Shown: positions 37,745 to 46,465, counted from the stretch's first letter. The stretch is DNA of 64,000 nt from Rhodothalassiaceae bacterium (GCA_026004935.1 BPKC01000001.1:2765381-2829380), one strand, 5' to 3'. The notes: generated by a model not told the origin, from the sequence alone. Translations and numbers: made by a program.

Positions 37745-39241
37745 TCAGTAGGCCTTGGCGAAGACGGCGACCCGTTTCGCCGGCCGGCCGGTGAGCACGC
37801 AGGAGCCGACATCATCGGGCTGCTCATAGGGCAGGCAGCGCACGCTCACCCCGAGATCCGCGATCGCCTCCAAGCTCGCCTCGTCCTCCGACCAGGGGGC
37901 GATCACGAAGCCCGAGCCTTCCTCCGCAAAGAAGGCGCGCATCTCCTCCGCTCGCGTGATGTCGCGCCGCGTGCGGGACTCGCGCATGGCGAGCGCCTCC
38001 GCGAACAGGCGCCTGCCGTGGTCCTCGAGGCGCGCCGGAAGCCCGCCCAGGAACTCCATAACCGTCGGAAAGCTCTTGCCGGCGGCAAGTTCCAGACGGT
38101 CCGTGACGGCCACCGTGCCCTTGTCCAGATCCCGCGGCCCGATCTCGACGATGAAGGGCACGCCCTTTCTCACCCATTCCCAGCGCCTGTCGGGCGTGGG
38201 CAGGTCGCGCGCATCGAGATGCGCCCGCACCGGCCCGTCATCGAATTCCCGGGCCGCCGCTTCCCTGACGAGGCGCTCGGCCGCCTCCACCACGGGCGCA
38301 CGATGGGTCTCCTCGCGGATGATGGGCAGCACGACGAGGTGATGCGGCGCGATCCCGGGCGGGAGCCTGAGCCCGTCATCGTCGGCATGGGTCATGATCA
38401 GCGCCCCGATGAGCCGCGTGGAGGCGCCCCAGGAGGTGGTCCAGGCGTATTTGAGCTCGCCGTCCCGGTCCTGGAAGCGGATGCCGGCCGCGCGGGCGAA
38501 GTTCTGGCCGAGGAAGTGCGAGGTGCCCGACTGGAGCGCGCGGCCGTCCTGCATCATGGCCTCGATGGTATGGGTCTCCACCGCGCCGGGAAAGCGCTCG
38601 CCCTCGGATTTCACGCCGGCGATCACGGGGATGCGCAGGAAGCCTTCCACCACCTCGCGGTAGACCTCCAGCATCCGCCGCGTCTCCTCCATCGCCTCCT
38701 CGGCCGTCGCGTGAGCCGTGTGGCCCTCCTGCCACAGGAATTCCGTGGTGCGCAGGAAGAGGCGGGGGCGCATCTCCCAGCGCACGACATTCGCCCACTG
38801 ATTGATCAGCACGGGCAGATCCCGCCAGGAGCGCACCCAGCGCGCGAAGGCCTCGCCGATCATGGTCTCGGAGGTCGGCCGCACGACGAGCGGCTCCTCG
38901 AGAGGCGCGGCCGGCACCAGCTCGCCGTCCTTCATCTCGAGACGGTGATGGGTGACGACGGCCATCTCCTTGGCGAAGCCCTCCACGTGCTCCGCCTCCT
39001 TCTCGATCAGGTGCAGCGGGATGAAGAGCGGAAAATAGCAGTTCTCGTGGCCCGTCTCGCGGATGCGCTGGTCGAGCCGGCGCTGGAGAGCCTCCCACAG
39101 GCGGAAGCCCCAGGGCTTGATCACCATGCAGCCGCGCACGCCGGAATGCTCGGCCATGTCGGCGCCGGCGATCACGGCCTGATACCACTCGGCGAAGTCC
39201 TCGGCGCGGGTGACGGGCAGCGCGTGCTTCGGCCTGGCCAT
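37745..39241 (-). CDS. proS: Prolyl-tRNA synthetase, archaeal/eukaryotic-type (ProS-3)
   Basis: Charges tRNA-Pro. 498 residues. The class II core is of archaeal/eukaryotic type, not the short alphaproteobacterial type: FAEWYQAVIAGADMAEHSGVRGCMVIKPWGFRLWEAL, RPTSETMIGEAFARWVRSWRDLPVLINQWANVVRWE, LRTTEFLWQEGHTAHAT and GTSHFLGQNFARA. It lacks the bacterial editing insertion and ends in the conserved terminal Tyr (VFAKAY). The C-terminal domain, which usually carries zinc-binding cysteines, has only two scattered Cys. The ATG at 39241 follows a long 461-bp upstream region. Confidence 0.94.
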   Translation of the reverse strand: MARPKHALPVTRAEDFAEWYQAVIAGADMAEHSGVRGCMVIKPWGFRLWEALQRRLDQRIRETGHENCYFPLFIPLHLIEKEAEHVEGFAKEMAVVTHHRLEMKDGELVPAAPLEEPLVVRPTSETMIGEAFARWVRSWRDLPVLINQWANVVRWEMRPRLFLRTTEFLWQEGHTAHATAEEAMEETRRMLEVYREVVEGFLRIPVIAGVKSEGERFPGAVETHTIEAMMQDGRALQSGTSHFLGQNFARAAGIRFQDRDGELKYAWTTSWGASTRLIGALIMTHADDDGLRLPPGIAPHHLVVLPIIREETHRAPVVEAAERLVREAAAREFDDGPVRAHLDARDLPTPDRRWEWVRKGVPFIVEIGPRDLDKGTVAVTDRLELAAGKSFPTVMEFLGGLPARLEDHGRRLFAEALAMRESRTRRDITRAEEMRAFFAEEGSGFVIAPWSEDEASLEAIADLGVSVRCLPYEQPDDVGSCVLTGRPAKRVAVFAKAY

Positions 39242-39457
39242 CGTCTCGTCTTTCCCCGGATTGCTCTCATCCGCTCGCGCGCGGGGTGATAGCGGCTCGC
39301 CCGGCAATTGACAATCGGGCGCGGGACCGGCGGACGCCCTTCCGCTCCCCTGCCCGCGTTTTGCAAAGCGGGATTCGTTTTTTGAATATGCAACGAATTC
39401 CGCAGGCATCGTCACGGGCGGCCGTGCCGCGCCATCCTGCAAACCGTTGTTTTGTAA

Positions 39458-39473
39458 GCATATGCGCATATGC
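39458..39473. promoter_or_regulatory. Perfect 16-bp palindrome upstream of proS
   Basis: GCATATGCGCATATGC reads identically on both strands and sits in an AT-rich island within GC-rich DNA, about 217 bp before the proS start. A dimeric regulator operator is the simplest reading. Confidence 0.45.
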
Positions 39474-39526
39474 CGGCAATTGGCACGGGTCTTGATGCGG
39501 GGGGTGATGCCTCGTGAGTGAGGCGT

Positions 39527-39573
39527 GGGAGCGGCCGCTTCGTTGACACGACCCCCGGAAGCGGTCGTCTCCC
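39527..39573. ncRNA. Strong imperfect hairpin, possible structured RNA element
   Basis: The left arm 39527-39541 (GGGAG, CGG, CCGCTTC) pairs with the right arm 39558-39573 (GAAGCGG, TCG, TCTCCC) through about 15 pairs with one bulge and one G-U. The loop is about 16 nt. Flanking bases add a second small stem. Strand and function are unknown; on the minus strand it would lie in the proS leader. Confidence 0.35.
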
Positions 39574-39702
39574 ATCGCCGAGGCGCGATGCCCGTGCGGC
39601 CGCCGGTCCTGATGCCCCTTGCTCCCCTCCTCCCCCTCCCCCCACAGGGCCGGCGGCCCCATCGCGGGCCGCCGCGGCCGGGCGCATCAGTCGGGTTCGA
39701 TG

Positions 39703-40896
39703 TCACGCTTGTCCCGACACCCGGCGTATCAGCGCGCGCACGAGGCGGATCGCGCGTGCCAGCTGGTCCAGCGCCACCCACTCGTCGGGGCGATGCGCCT
39801 GATCGATGCTGCCCGGGCCGCAGACGATCGCGGGCAGCCCCGCGATGCGCTGGAAGAGCCCGGCCTCGGTGGTGAAGCTGACCGCATGGCTGCGGTTGGC
39901 GCCGAGGATGCCGCGCAGGAGCTCCTCGGCCGTCTCGTTGCCGCGGGCCTCCAGCGCCGGCGCCGCCGCCACCGTCTCGAAGAGGATCTCCGCCTCCGGC
40001 GCCGTCTGCCGCATGTCGGGCAGCACCCGCTCTTCTGCGAAGGCCGCGATCCGCCGCGCGAGCGCGTCCGGATCGCTTCCGGGCAGCGGCCGGTATTCCC
40101 ACAGCAGCTCGGCCCGGCCCGCGACGATGTTGACCGCTTCCCCGCCGCGGATCTCGCCGAGATTGACGGTGGTGTGCGGCGGATCGAAGCGCCCGTCGCG
40201 CTCCTCGCGGGCGAGCCGTGCCGCCTCCTCCTCGATGGCGCGCGCGATGCGGGCCAGCGCCGCGATGGCGTTCGCACCGGCCGCCGGCGTGCTCGAATGC
40301 GCCGGGCGCCCGCGGACCACGGTGCGCAGCACGCGGATGCCCTTGTGGGCGGTGACGACGCGCATGTCCGTCGGCTCGCCGATGAGCACGAGCTCGGCGC
40401 GCACATCCGCCTCCTTGAGGTGCCGCACGAGGGGGCCCACGCCGGCGCAGCCCACCTCCTCGTCGTAGCTGAAGGCCAGATGGATGGGACGCGCGAGCGG
40501 CGCCGCCGCCATCTCGGGCGCCAGCGCCAGCACCACCCCCAGAAAGCCCTTCATGTCGCTCGCCCCGCGGCCGTGGAGGCGGCCGTCGGCGATCCAGGGA
40601 TCGAAGGGGTCATGGGACCAGTCCTGCCCGGTCACGGGCACGACGTCGGTGTGGCCGGAGAACACGACGCCGCCGGGCGCCTCGGGGCCGATGCTGGCGA
40701 GCAGATTGGCCTTCGTGCCCTCCGCGTTCGGAAACCGCCGGCAGCGGAAGCCGAGCGCCGCAAGCGACTCCTCCACCTCGGCGATCAGCGCGAGATTGCC
40801 GGCGCTGGAGACCGTGGGATGCCGGATGAGCCGGCAGGCCCAGTCCACGGCCCTGTCCAGATCGGTGCGTCCGGCGGCGTCCGGCTCCGTGCTCAT
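39703..40896 (-). CDS. argE: Acetylornithine deacetylase (ArgE)
   Basis: Zinc-dependent M20-family hydrolase; removes acetyl from N-acetylornithine in arginine synthesis. 397 residues. FSGHTDVVPVTGQDWSHDPF holds the first zinc His and Asp, GRGASDMKGFLGVVLAL the bridging Asp, LAFSYDEEVGCAGV the catalytic Glu pair, and CGPGSIDQAHRPDEW the last zinc His. IGEPTDMRVVTAHKG leads into the dimerisation domain. The GPGSIDQAH ending favours ArgE over DapE. AAGGGAG is 6 nt before ATG 40896. It follows the ACT-domain gene by 46 bp on the same strand. Confidence 0.9.
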   Translation of the reverse strand: MSTEPDAAGRTDLDRAVDWACRLIRHPTVSSAGNLALIAEVEESLAALGFRCRRFPNAEGTKANLLASIGPEAPGGVVFSGHTDVVPVTGQDWSHDPFDPWIADGRLHGRGASDMKGFLGVVLALAPEMAAAPLARPIHLAFSYDEEVGCAGVGPLVRHLKEADVRAELVLIGEPTDMRVVTAHKGIRVLRTVVRGRPAHSSTPAAGANAIAALARIARAIEEEAARLAREERDGRFDPPHTTVNLGEIRGGEAVNIVAGRAELLWEYRPLPGSDPDALARRIAAFAEERVLPDMRQTAPEAEILFETVAAAPALEARGNETAEELLRGILGANRSHAVSFTTEAGLFQRIAGLPAIVCGPGSIDQAHRPDEWVALDQLARAIRLVRALIRRVSGQA

Positions 40897-40942
40897 GCCC
40901 GTCTCCCTTGCGCGCCCGTTTTCGCCGAAGGCGCCGGACCCG

Positions 40943-41353
40943 TCAATCGCCCGCACCGGCCCGCCGCGACAGGTTCTCGAGAACGGCGAGCGCTTCGTCC
41001 GCGCGGTCCGCGGGCACGAAGACGTAGTCGTGATGAAAGCCCGCCACGACATTGGCGGGGATGCCGGCTTCGGCCAGCGCCGCCGCCACCGCCGCCGTCA
41101 GCCCCACGGCCTCGAGATCGGAGTGGACGGCAAGCGTGATCCGCCGGCAGGCGAAGCGATGGCGCCAGCCGCGGCGAACCGCCTCGTCACGCGGCACCAC
41201 GACGGTCCAACCCTCCGCCTCACTCACGACGACGACGGCATCCGCGGGCGGCGGATCCGGCCGCGCGGGATGGCTCGTGAACACGAACTCGGTCTCCTCA
41301 AGCTGCGGGGAAAGCCCCGCGAGCAGCGCGCGCAACGTCTCGCCCTCGACCAT
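40943..41353 (-). CDS. ACT-domain protein (tandem ACT, CASTOR-like/ACT_7 type)
   Basis: 136 residues. Two ACT-like modules: EETEFVFTSHPA with ADAVVVVSEAEGWTVVVPRDEA, then ACRRITLAVHSDLEAVGLTAAVAAALAEAGIPANVVAGFHHDYVFVPADRADEALAVLENL. The second is a clear ACT pattern with the GIPANVVAGFHHDYVFVP strand. Such stand-alone proteins bind amino acids. Position before argE makes an amino-acid-sensing role plausible, but no target is known. Confidence 0.83.
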   Translation of the reverse strand: MVEGETLRALLAGLSPQLEETEFVFTSHPARPDPPPADAVVVVSEAEGWTVVVPRDEAVRRGWRHRFACRRITLAVHSDLEAVGLTAAVAAALAEAGIPANVVAGFHHDYVFVPADRADEALAVLENLSRRAGAGD

Positions 41354-41538
41354 GAGCCCTTCTCCCCTGCCGTGACCGGCGCTTCAGCCTGCCCGCTGCG
41401 GCCGGACGGGACAACCGAAAACGACTCGCAACGGTCCCGCCGGCGATGCTACACTTCTTCCCCTCGGGCGGAGCCGCCCGGAAGCGGAGCCCGACTCCGT
41501 AGGGCGGCATCCGCCGGCCTGGACCGGGGAGGAAGACC

Positions 41539-41988
41539 ATGCCGAAGGTGAACTGGCCGCGGCTGCTGCTGGCCGCTCTCGTGCTCTATGTCGTGTTCTT
41601 CGCCCTCTACACCGTCACCGACACCATGGTGATCGCGCGGCTGGGCGAGGGCATGAAGACGGTGATGCGCCCGGGGCTCGAGGGCAGCGTCTTCGGGATC
41701 TACCAGATGATCGCCTATGCGGTGATGACGGTGATCTTCGCGCTCATCTTCACCTATGGGCGCGAGGGCCGGGGCCCCGGCGAAGGCGCGCGCTACGGTC
41801 TGCTGATGGGGCTGCTGCTCGGCGCCGTCGACTTCGTGTGGACGATCGGCCTGCCCCTTGATCCCGTGCTGGCGTTCCTCGCCTTTGCGCGCGACATCGT
41901 CATCTTCGTGATCGCAGGCGCGGTGCTCGCCTTTCTCTACCGCCCGGCATCGGCCGCAGGCGCGGCGGACGCGGGCGGAGCGGCATGA
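41539..41988 (+). CDS. Four-helix integral membrane protein of unknown function
   Basis: 149 residues with membrane segments at about 9-28 (LLLAALVLYVVFFALYTVTD), 54-72, 85-105 and 112-133. The C-terminus is Ala-rich. No recognised family motif. The downstream beta-propeller gene starts inside its stop codon (ATGA overlap), so the pair is coupled. A reasonable GGGAGGA lies just upstream of the ATG. Confidence 0.75.
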   Translation: MPKVNWPRLLLAALVLYVVFFALYTVTDTMVIARLGEGMKTVMRPGLEGSVFGIYQMIAYAVMTVIFALIFTYGREGRGPGEGARYGLLMGLLLGAVDFVWTIGLPLDPVLAFLAFARDIVIFVIAGAVLAFLYRPASAAGAADAGGAA

Positions 41989-43001
41989 GGAGGGCGCATT
42001 CCGTCGCTCTGCTCGCCGCTCTTTTGCTTCTTGCGGGCGGGGCGGCATCGGCCGCGACCCTGTGGGTCGGCGCCAAGGAGGACGACCGGCTGGTGGCGAT
42101 CGATCTCGCCTCGGGCGAGATCCGCGCGCGCCTGCCGACGGGCGCGGGGCCGCACGAGGTCGCCGTCTCGCCGGACGGCCGCAGGGTCGCCGTCGTCGCC
42201 TATGGCCGCCGCGGCGCACCGGCCGAGACCCCGCGCGACATCGTCGACGTCTTCGATGCGGCGACGAGCGCGCATCCTGCGCGCATCCCGCTCGCCCCCT
42301 ACGGCAGCCCCCACGGCATCGCGTGGATGGATGACGGCCGGCACCTGCTGGTGACCGCCGAGCGCGACCGCCGCCTGCTCATCGTCGATGCCGCGTCGCG
42401 CACGGTCGCGGATGCGGTCGACACGGGCGCCGCCGGATCGCATCTGCTCGCCCGCGATCCCCGGCGTCCCCGGGCCTATGTGACGAGTCTGGGCGACGGC
42501 GTCGTCTCGGTGATCGACCTTGAGGCGCGCCGGCTCGTCAAGACCGTGCCGTCGGGCCGGCAGGCCGAAGGGGTGGCGGTCACCCCGGACGGCGAAGAGC
42601 TCTGGGTGACGAACCGGGCCGAGGACACGGTCGCCGTCTTCGCCCTGCCGGGGGTGACCCGCCTCGCCACCATCACGAGCGCCGGCGTACCCATCCGCGT
42701 CGCCTTCTCGCCCGACGGACGGCTTGCGGCGGTGAGCAACGCCCGCGCGGGCACCGTCGTCCTCTTCGACCGCGCGACGCGCAGGCCGCTGCGGACCATC
42801 GGCTTCAAGACCGGCGATGTGCCGCCTCTTCCCGTCGGCCTGCTGTTCCATCCGGACGGCGGGCGGCTCTATGTCGCGCTGACGGGGCCGGGCGAGATCG
42901 CGGAGGTCGCGGTGGCGGACGGGCGCATCCTGCGCCGGTTCGCGGCCGGAGCCGGGGCCGACGGCATGGCGATCAGCCCGCTCGCCTTCTCCGGGACATG
43001 A
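41985..43001 (+). CDS. Exported YVTN-type beta-propeller protein
   Basis: 338 residues. The signal peptide is HSVALLAALLLLAGGAASAA. Seven short propeller repeats follow, each near 42 residues, with the recurring pattern G-x-x-P-x-x-V/I-A-V/F-S/T-P-D-G-x-x: GAGPHEVAVSPDGRRVAVVAYG, GSPHGIAWMDDGRHLLVTAE, GRQAEGVAVTPDGEELWVTN, GVPIRVAFSPDGRLAAVSN, LPVGLLFHPDGGRLYVAL. Probable periplasmic or surface protein. No catalytic residues identified. Coupled to the membrane-protein gene upstream; an acylase gene follows after 86 bp on the same strand. Confidence 0.87.
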   Translation: MRRAHSVALLAALLLLAGGAASAATLWVGAKEDDRLVAIDLASGEIRARLPTGAGPHEVAVSPDGRRVAVVAYGRRGAPAETPRDIVDVFDAATSAHPARIPLAPYGSPHGIAWMDDGRHLLVTAERDRRLLIVDAASRTVADAVDTGAAGSHLLARDPRRPRAYVTSLGDGVVSVIDLEARRLVKTVPSGRQAEGVAVTPDGEELWVTNRAEDTVAVFALPGVTRLATITSAGVPIRVAFSPDGRLAAVSNARAGTVVLFDRATRRPLRTIGFKTGDVPPLPVGLLFHPDGGRLYVALTGPGEIAEVAVADGRILRRFAAGAGADGMAISPLAFSGT

Positions 43002-43087
43002 CGGCGGCGGGTGACAGCCGCCCCGCCCGCCGCTAACCTTGGCATCGGTTCAGGGAGCGGCTTGCGGGAAAGGAGAGCCGGGCAGGC

Positions 43088-45433
43088 ATGTGGAAGCGGA
43101 TCCTCGCCGGACTGGCCGTCGTCGTCCTCGTCGCCCTAGGCGTCCTCGGATACATCGCCTGGACGCCGAAGCCCGCGCTCGACTGGCGGGACCTCGAGCA
43201 GCGGACGGCCGGCTACGAGGTCGAGATCATCCGCGATTCCTTCGGCGTTCCCCACATCTACGGCAGGCGCGACGAGGATGTGGCCTTCGGGCTCGCCTAC
43301 GCCCACGCCGAGGACGACTGGCCGACCATCGAAAGCGTGATCCTGCTTGCCAAGGGACGGATGGCGCTGCGCGACGGCCTGAAGGGCGCGACCACCGACT
43401 ATCTGCTGCGGCTGTTCCGGGTGCGCGAGATCGTCGCGCGGGACTACGAGACGCGGCTGTCCGCGAAGATGCGGGCGGTGCTTCAGGCCTATGCCGACGG
43501 GCTCAATCTGTGGGCGGCGCGGCATCCGGACGAGGCCCGCTCCATAGCCCTTCCCGTCACGGGCGAGGACGTCGTCGCGGGCTTCCTGTTCCGCACCCCC
43601 TTCTTCTACGGCCTGGAGCGCACGCTCACCGCCCTTGCCCGCGGCGCCGAGGAGGACCGGCCGCCGACCGGCGCGCTTCCCGAAGCATTGCCGCTGCCGC
43701 GCGATGAGGCGGCTCCCGCCCCGCCTGCCTCCCGGGTCGCGCCGGGCGGGCCGCGCGCCGCCACGGGGATCCTGCGCCGCCTTGCGGGCATGGACCCGGC
43801 CGATGCGGGTGCGCTCGCGGCGGCGGGCCGGCGGCTGCTGCATCTCTCGGCCGGCTTCGCGCCGGGCTCGAACGCGGTGGCGGTGGCGCCCCGGCGTTCG
43901 GCGGACGGCCACACCCGCCTGCTCGTCAACTCCCACCAGCCCTACACCGGGCCGGTCGCCTGGTACGAGGTGCGGCTGCATTCGGACGAGGGCTGGGACA
44001 TCGCCGGCGGCATCTTTCCCGGCTCGCCGGTGGTGCTGCACGGCGCGAACGCCCGTCTCGGCTGGGCGCACACCGTCAACGAACCCGATCTCATCGACAG
44101 CTATCTGCTCGTCGTCGACGATCCCGAGAACCCGCAGCGCTATCGCTTCGCCGGCGCGTGGCGGGCGTTCGAACGCGGCACGGCGCGCATCCGCATCCGC
44201 CTGTTCGGGCCCTTCTCCTGGGAGGTGGAGCGGCCGCTGCTGTGGTCCGTCCACGGCCCGGTGATCCGCACGCCGAGAGGCTGGGTCGCGATCCGCCACG
44301 CGGGTGCGGACGACATCCGCGCCGTCGAGCAGTGGTACCGGATGGACAAGGCCACCGATCTCGACTCCTGGATGGCGGCGATGGCGATGAACGCGATCCC
44401 CAGCCTCAACACCGTCTACGCCGACGCAGACGGCCACATCGCCTTCGTCTACAACGCGAAGATCCCCGACCGCCGCCCCGGCCTCGACTATCACGGCCTG
44501 TGGCTGCCGGGCGATGATCCCGCCTATCTGTGGAATGGCTATCTGCCGTTCTCGGCCGTGCCCAAGCTCGTCGATCCGCCCGCCGGCTTCATCATCTCGG
44601 CCAATGCCGACCCGCGCCACGTGACGGCGGACGGAGACAATCTGCCGGACGAGGCCTTCGCGCGGCTGCCCGGCGTCGAGGACCATCTCACCAACCGGGC
44701 GATGCGCGCGCTCGCGCTCTACGGCGGCGACGAATCCATCACCGACGACGAGTTCGTCGCCTACAAGTTCGACAAGAGCTACGATCCGCGCTCCAGCTTC
44801 TGGCGCTTCGTGCGGGCGGTGGAGGCGGTGGACCCGGCCGGCGACCCGCTGCTCGAGCAGGCGAAGACGCTGGTCGGCTCCTGGAGCGGGCGGGCGGAGC
44901 TGGGCGAGCGCGCCACGGCCCTCGTCGTGCTGGGGGCGCTGAAGGCGGGAGCCGGCTTCCGCTTCACGGGCTGGAAGCGGCCGGTACGCGACGCCCTCGC
45001 CGAAGCGGCCCGGGAGCTGATGGCCGCCCACGGCCGCCTGGACGTGCCCTGGGGCGAGATCCAGCGCCTGCGTCGCGGCGAGGTGGATCTGCCGCTGGCC
45101 GGCGGCCCGGATGCGCTGCGCGCCGTCTATGCCGGCGATCATTTCGGCGCGGACGGGCGGCTCACCGCCGTCGGCGGCGACAGCTACATCATGGTGGTGG
45201 ACTGGGACGGGGCCGGAAGGCTGATGCCGCTGCGGACCGTCCACCAGTTCGGCGCCGCGACGAGCCGCCCGGACTCCCCGCATTACGCCGACCAGACGGC
45301 GCCGTTTGCGGCCGAGCGGTTCAAGATCCTGCCGTGGGCACGCGAGGCGCTGCTGGCCGAGCCGGCCGCGGTGCGCGAAAATCCCCTTGCAGACGCTGCG
45401 GCCGCGGCGGCGGAGGGAGACGGGCGGCCATGA
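43088..45433 (+). CDS. Penicillin acylase-family N-terminal nucleophile hydrolase
   Basis: 781 residues. An N-terminal membrane segment or signal (ILAGLAVVVLVALGVLGYIAW) targets it to the periplasm. The small-subunit region has IIRDSFGVPHIYGRRDEDVAFGLAYAHAEDDW. A linker of about 75 residues ends at AGFAPGSNAVAVAP, where autocleavage before Ser261 would expose the nucleophile. The large subunit has LLVNSHQPYTGPVAWYEVRLH and ANARLGWAHTVNEPDLIDSYLL. Family members cleave penicillins, acyl-homoserine lactones or other amides; the substrate here is unknown. The stop overlaps the next gene (ATGA). Confidence 0.91.
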   Translation: MWKRILAGLAVVVLVALGVLGYIAWTPKPALDWRDLEQRTAGYEVEIIRDSFGVPHIYGRRDEDVAFGLAYAHAEDDWPTIESVILLAKGRMALRDGLKGATTDYLLRLFRVREIVARDYETRLSAKMRAVLQAYADGLNLWAARHPDEARSIALPVTGEDVVAGFLFRTPFFYGLERTLTALARGAEEDRPPTGALPEALPLPRDEAAPAPPASRVAPGGPRAATGILRRLAGMDPADAGALAAAGRRLLHLSAGFAPGSNAVAVAPRRSADGHTRLLVNSHQPYTGPVAWYEVRLHSDEGWDIAGGIFPGSPVVLHGANARLGWAHTVNEPDLIDSYLLVVDDPENPQRYRFAGAWRAFERGTARIRIRLFGPFSWEVERPLLWSVHGPVIRTPRGWVAIRHAGADDIRAVEQWYRMDKATDLDSWMAAMAMNAIPSLNTVYADADGHIAFVYNAKIPDRRPGLDYHGLWLPGDDPAYLWNGYLPFSAVPKLVDPPAGFIISANADPRHVTADGDNLPDEAFARLPGVEDHLTNRAMRALALYGGDESITDDEFVAYKFDKSYDPRSSFWRFVRAVEAVDPAGDPLLEQAKTLVGSWSGRAELGERATALVVLGALKAGAGFRFTGWKRPVRDALAEAARELMAAHGRLDVPWGEIQRLRRGEVDLPLAGGPDALRAVYAGDHFGADGRLTAVGGDSYIMVVDWDGAGRLMPLRTVHQFGAATSRPDSPHYADQTAPFAAERFKILPWAREALLAEPAAVRENPLADAAAAAAEGDGRP

Positions 45434-45939
45434 CGGCGGGCGGCAAGTCTCCTCCCTCGCGCGGTGCCGGCCGGCCGGATGGTGCGGACGGCGGGCGGGT
45501 GGTGCCGGGCCCGGGTCGGATCCGGCGCCGGGATGTCGTGGCGAGCCGGCTCCACGCGGCGGTCGATTCCATGCTTTCCTCGCTCGAGGCGGCCGCCGAC
45601 TGCGCGGAGGCCGCGCGCGCGCTGCGCGAAGAGGGGCTGAAGCCGGCCGAGCGGCTGGCCCGCTTCGCCGGGGTGCTGGAGAGTCTCGCGGCCGATCTGA
45701 TCGGCGAATGCGCCCGCGCCTTCCGCCAGGCCTGCGCCGAGCAGCGGTTTGCGCCGGAGGAACTCGCCGATCTCGAGGCCGCGCTCAAGGGGCGCATCCT
45801 CGGCTACTTCCGCATGCTGCTCCGCGCCCATGGCGGCAATCTGCTCGAGGGCCTTTCACCCGACGAGGCGGCCGGCCTTCTCGCCGCGGCCGAAGACGCG
45901 CTCGCGGCCCGGCTGGGCGGGCAGAGCGCCGACGAATAG
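45430..45939 (+). CDS. Small helical protein coupled to the acylase gene
   Basis: 169 residues, no recognised family. After about 35 low-complexity residues it is predicted to be helical: VVASRLHAAVDSMLSSLEAAADCAEAARALREEGLK, ARFAGVLESLAADLIGECARAFRQAC, DLEAALKGRILGYFRMLLRAHGG and LSPDEAAGLLAAAEDALAARL. No signal or membrane helix, so probably cytoplasmic. The ATG overlaps the acylase stop by 4 nt, implying coupled translation. It converges on the second PAS_5 gene. Confidence 0.65.
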   Translation: MTAGGKSPPSRGAGRPDGADGGRVVPGPGRIRRRDVVASRLHAAVDSMLSSLEAAADCAEAARALREEGLKPAERLARFAGVLESLAADLIGECARAFRQACAEQRFAPEELADLEAALKGRILGYFRMLLRAHGGNLLEGLSPDEAAGLLAAAEDALAARLGGQSADE

Positions 45940-45961
45940 GCGGGCGGAAGGCGATCCGCGC

Positions 45962-46465
45962 TCAGGCCGGTTCCGCGGGGTCGGGCACGTGGGTGTGGGC
46001 GATCAGCATGTCCACGCGCGCACCCGTCTGCGACAGCGGCATGACCAGCACCGAATAGACCAGATACTCCTTGCGCGCCCATCGAAGCGGCAGGTCGAGG
46101 CACATGTAGGGGCGCCGCGTCCGGATCGCCCAGCGGAACCGCTCGATCATGGGCTCCGAACCGGGCATGGTGGAAAAGTCGCGGCCGTGTTCCGGATGCC
46201 CATGGGCGCGCGCGATGTCCGCCCCCGCAAGGCGGACGACGAAGCGCCCCTCCGGCGTGATGTCCATGAGCCCGATCCCCTTGAGATGCCGGCCCATGGA
46301 CGCGGGACTGAACTCGCTCCGGCGCGGCAGCCGCGCCGTGCGGTTGAAAATGTCGAACCACCAGCGCTGCAGCAGCCGCCCTCCTTCCCACGGCACCTCC
46401 GTCGCCTCATCCACGGGAATGAGGGCATCAAGACCCGGATCGGGCGGGGGCCATTCTCCCGGCAT
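45962..46465 (-). CDS. PAS_5-domain protein (copy 2)
   Basis: 167 residues, paralogue of the protein at 30250-30759. Shared blocks: PVDE-x-T-x-VPWEGGRLL-x(2)-WWF, the MGRHL-K/A-GI run, FVVRLAGADI, RTRRPYMCLDLPLRWA and VLVMPLSQTGARVDMLIAH. One PAS-like domain and no output module. ATG 46465 has GAAGGGG 6 nt upstream; the frame is open to 46564. Its upstream side abuts repeat array 2. Confidence 0.82.
   Translation of the reverse strand: MPGEWPPPDPGLDALIPVDEATEVPWEGGRLLQRWWFDIFNRTARLPRRSEFSPASMGRHLKGIGLMDITPEGRFVVRLAGADIARAHGHPEHGRDFSTMPGSEPMIERFRWAIRTRRPYMCLDLPLRWARKEYLVYSVLVMPLSQTGARVDMLIAHTHVPDPAEPA

Larger units (their letters stand above)
39242..39702. other. 461-bp structured intergenic region upstream of proS
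   Basis: No coding frame with support on either strand. It contains AT-rich stretches around 39355-39400 and 39445-39480 (likely promoter area for proS), a 16-bp palindrome at 39458-39473 and a strong imperfect hairpin at 39527-39573. A small hairpin (GCCTC/GAGGC) lies at about 39509-39523. It could hold a proS leader, a small RNA, or a transcription-factor site. No known RNA family was recognised. Confidence 0.5.

Noticed and set aside
39481-39496. Sigma-54-like -24/-12 promoter (TGGCACGGGTCTTGAT) on the plus strand
   Set aside because: The -12 element lacks the conserved GC (TTGAT instead of TTGCT), and no plus-strand gene follows for about 2 kb. Probably chance.
37745-40102. Extension of proS upstream to a 785-residue protein
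   Set aside because: The added N-terminus has no family match, crosses AT-rich non-coding DNA and part of argE in another frame; ProS normally starts near MARPKHA.
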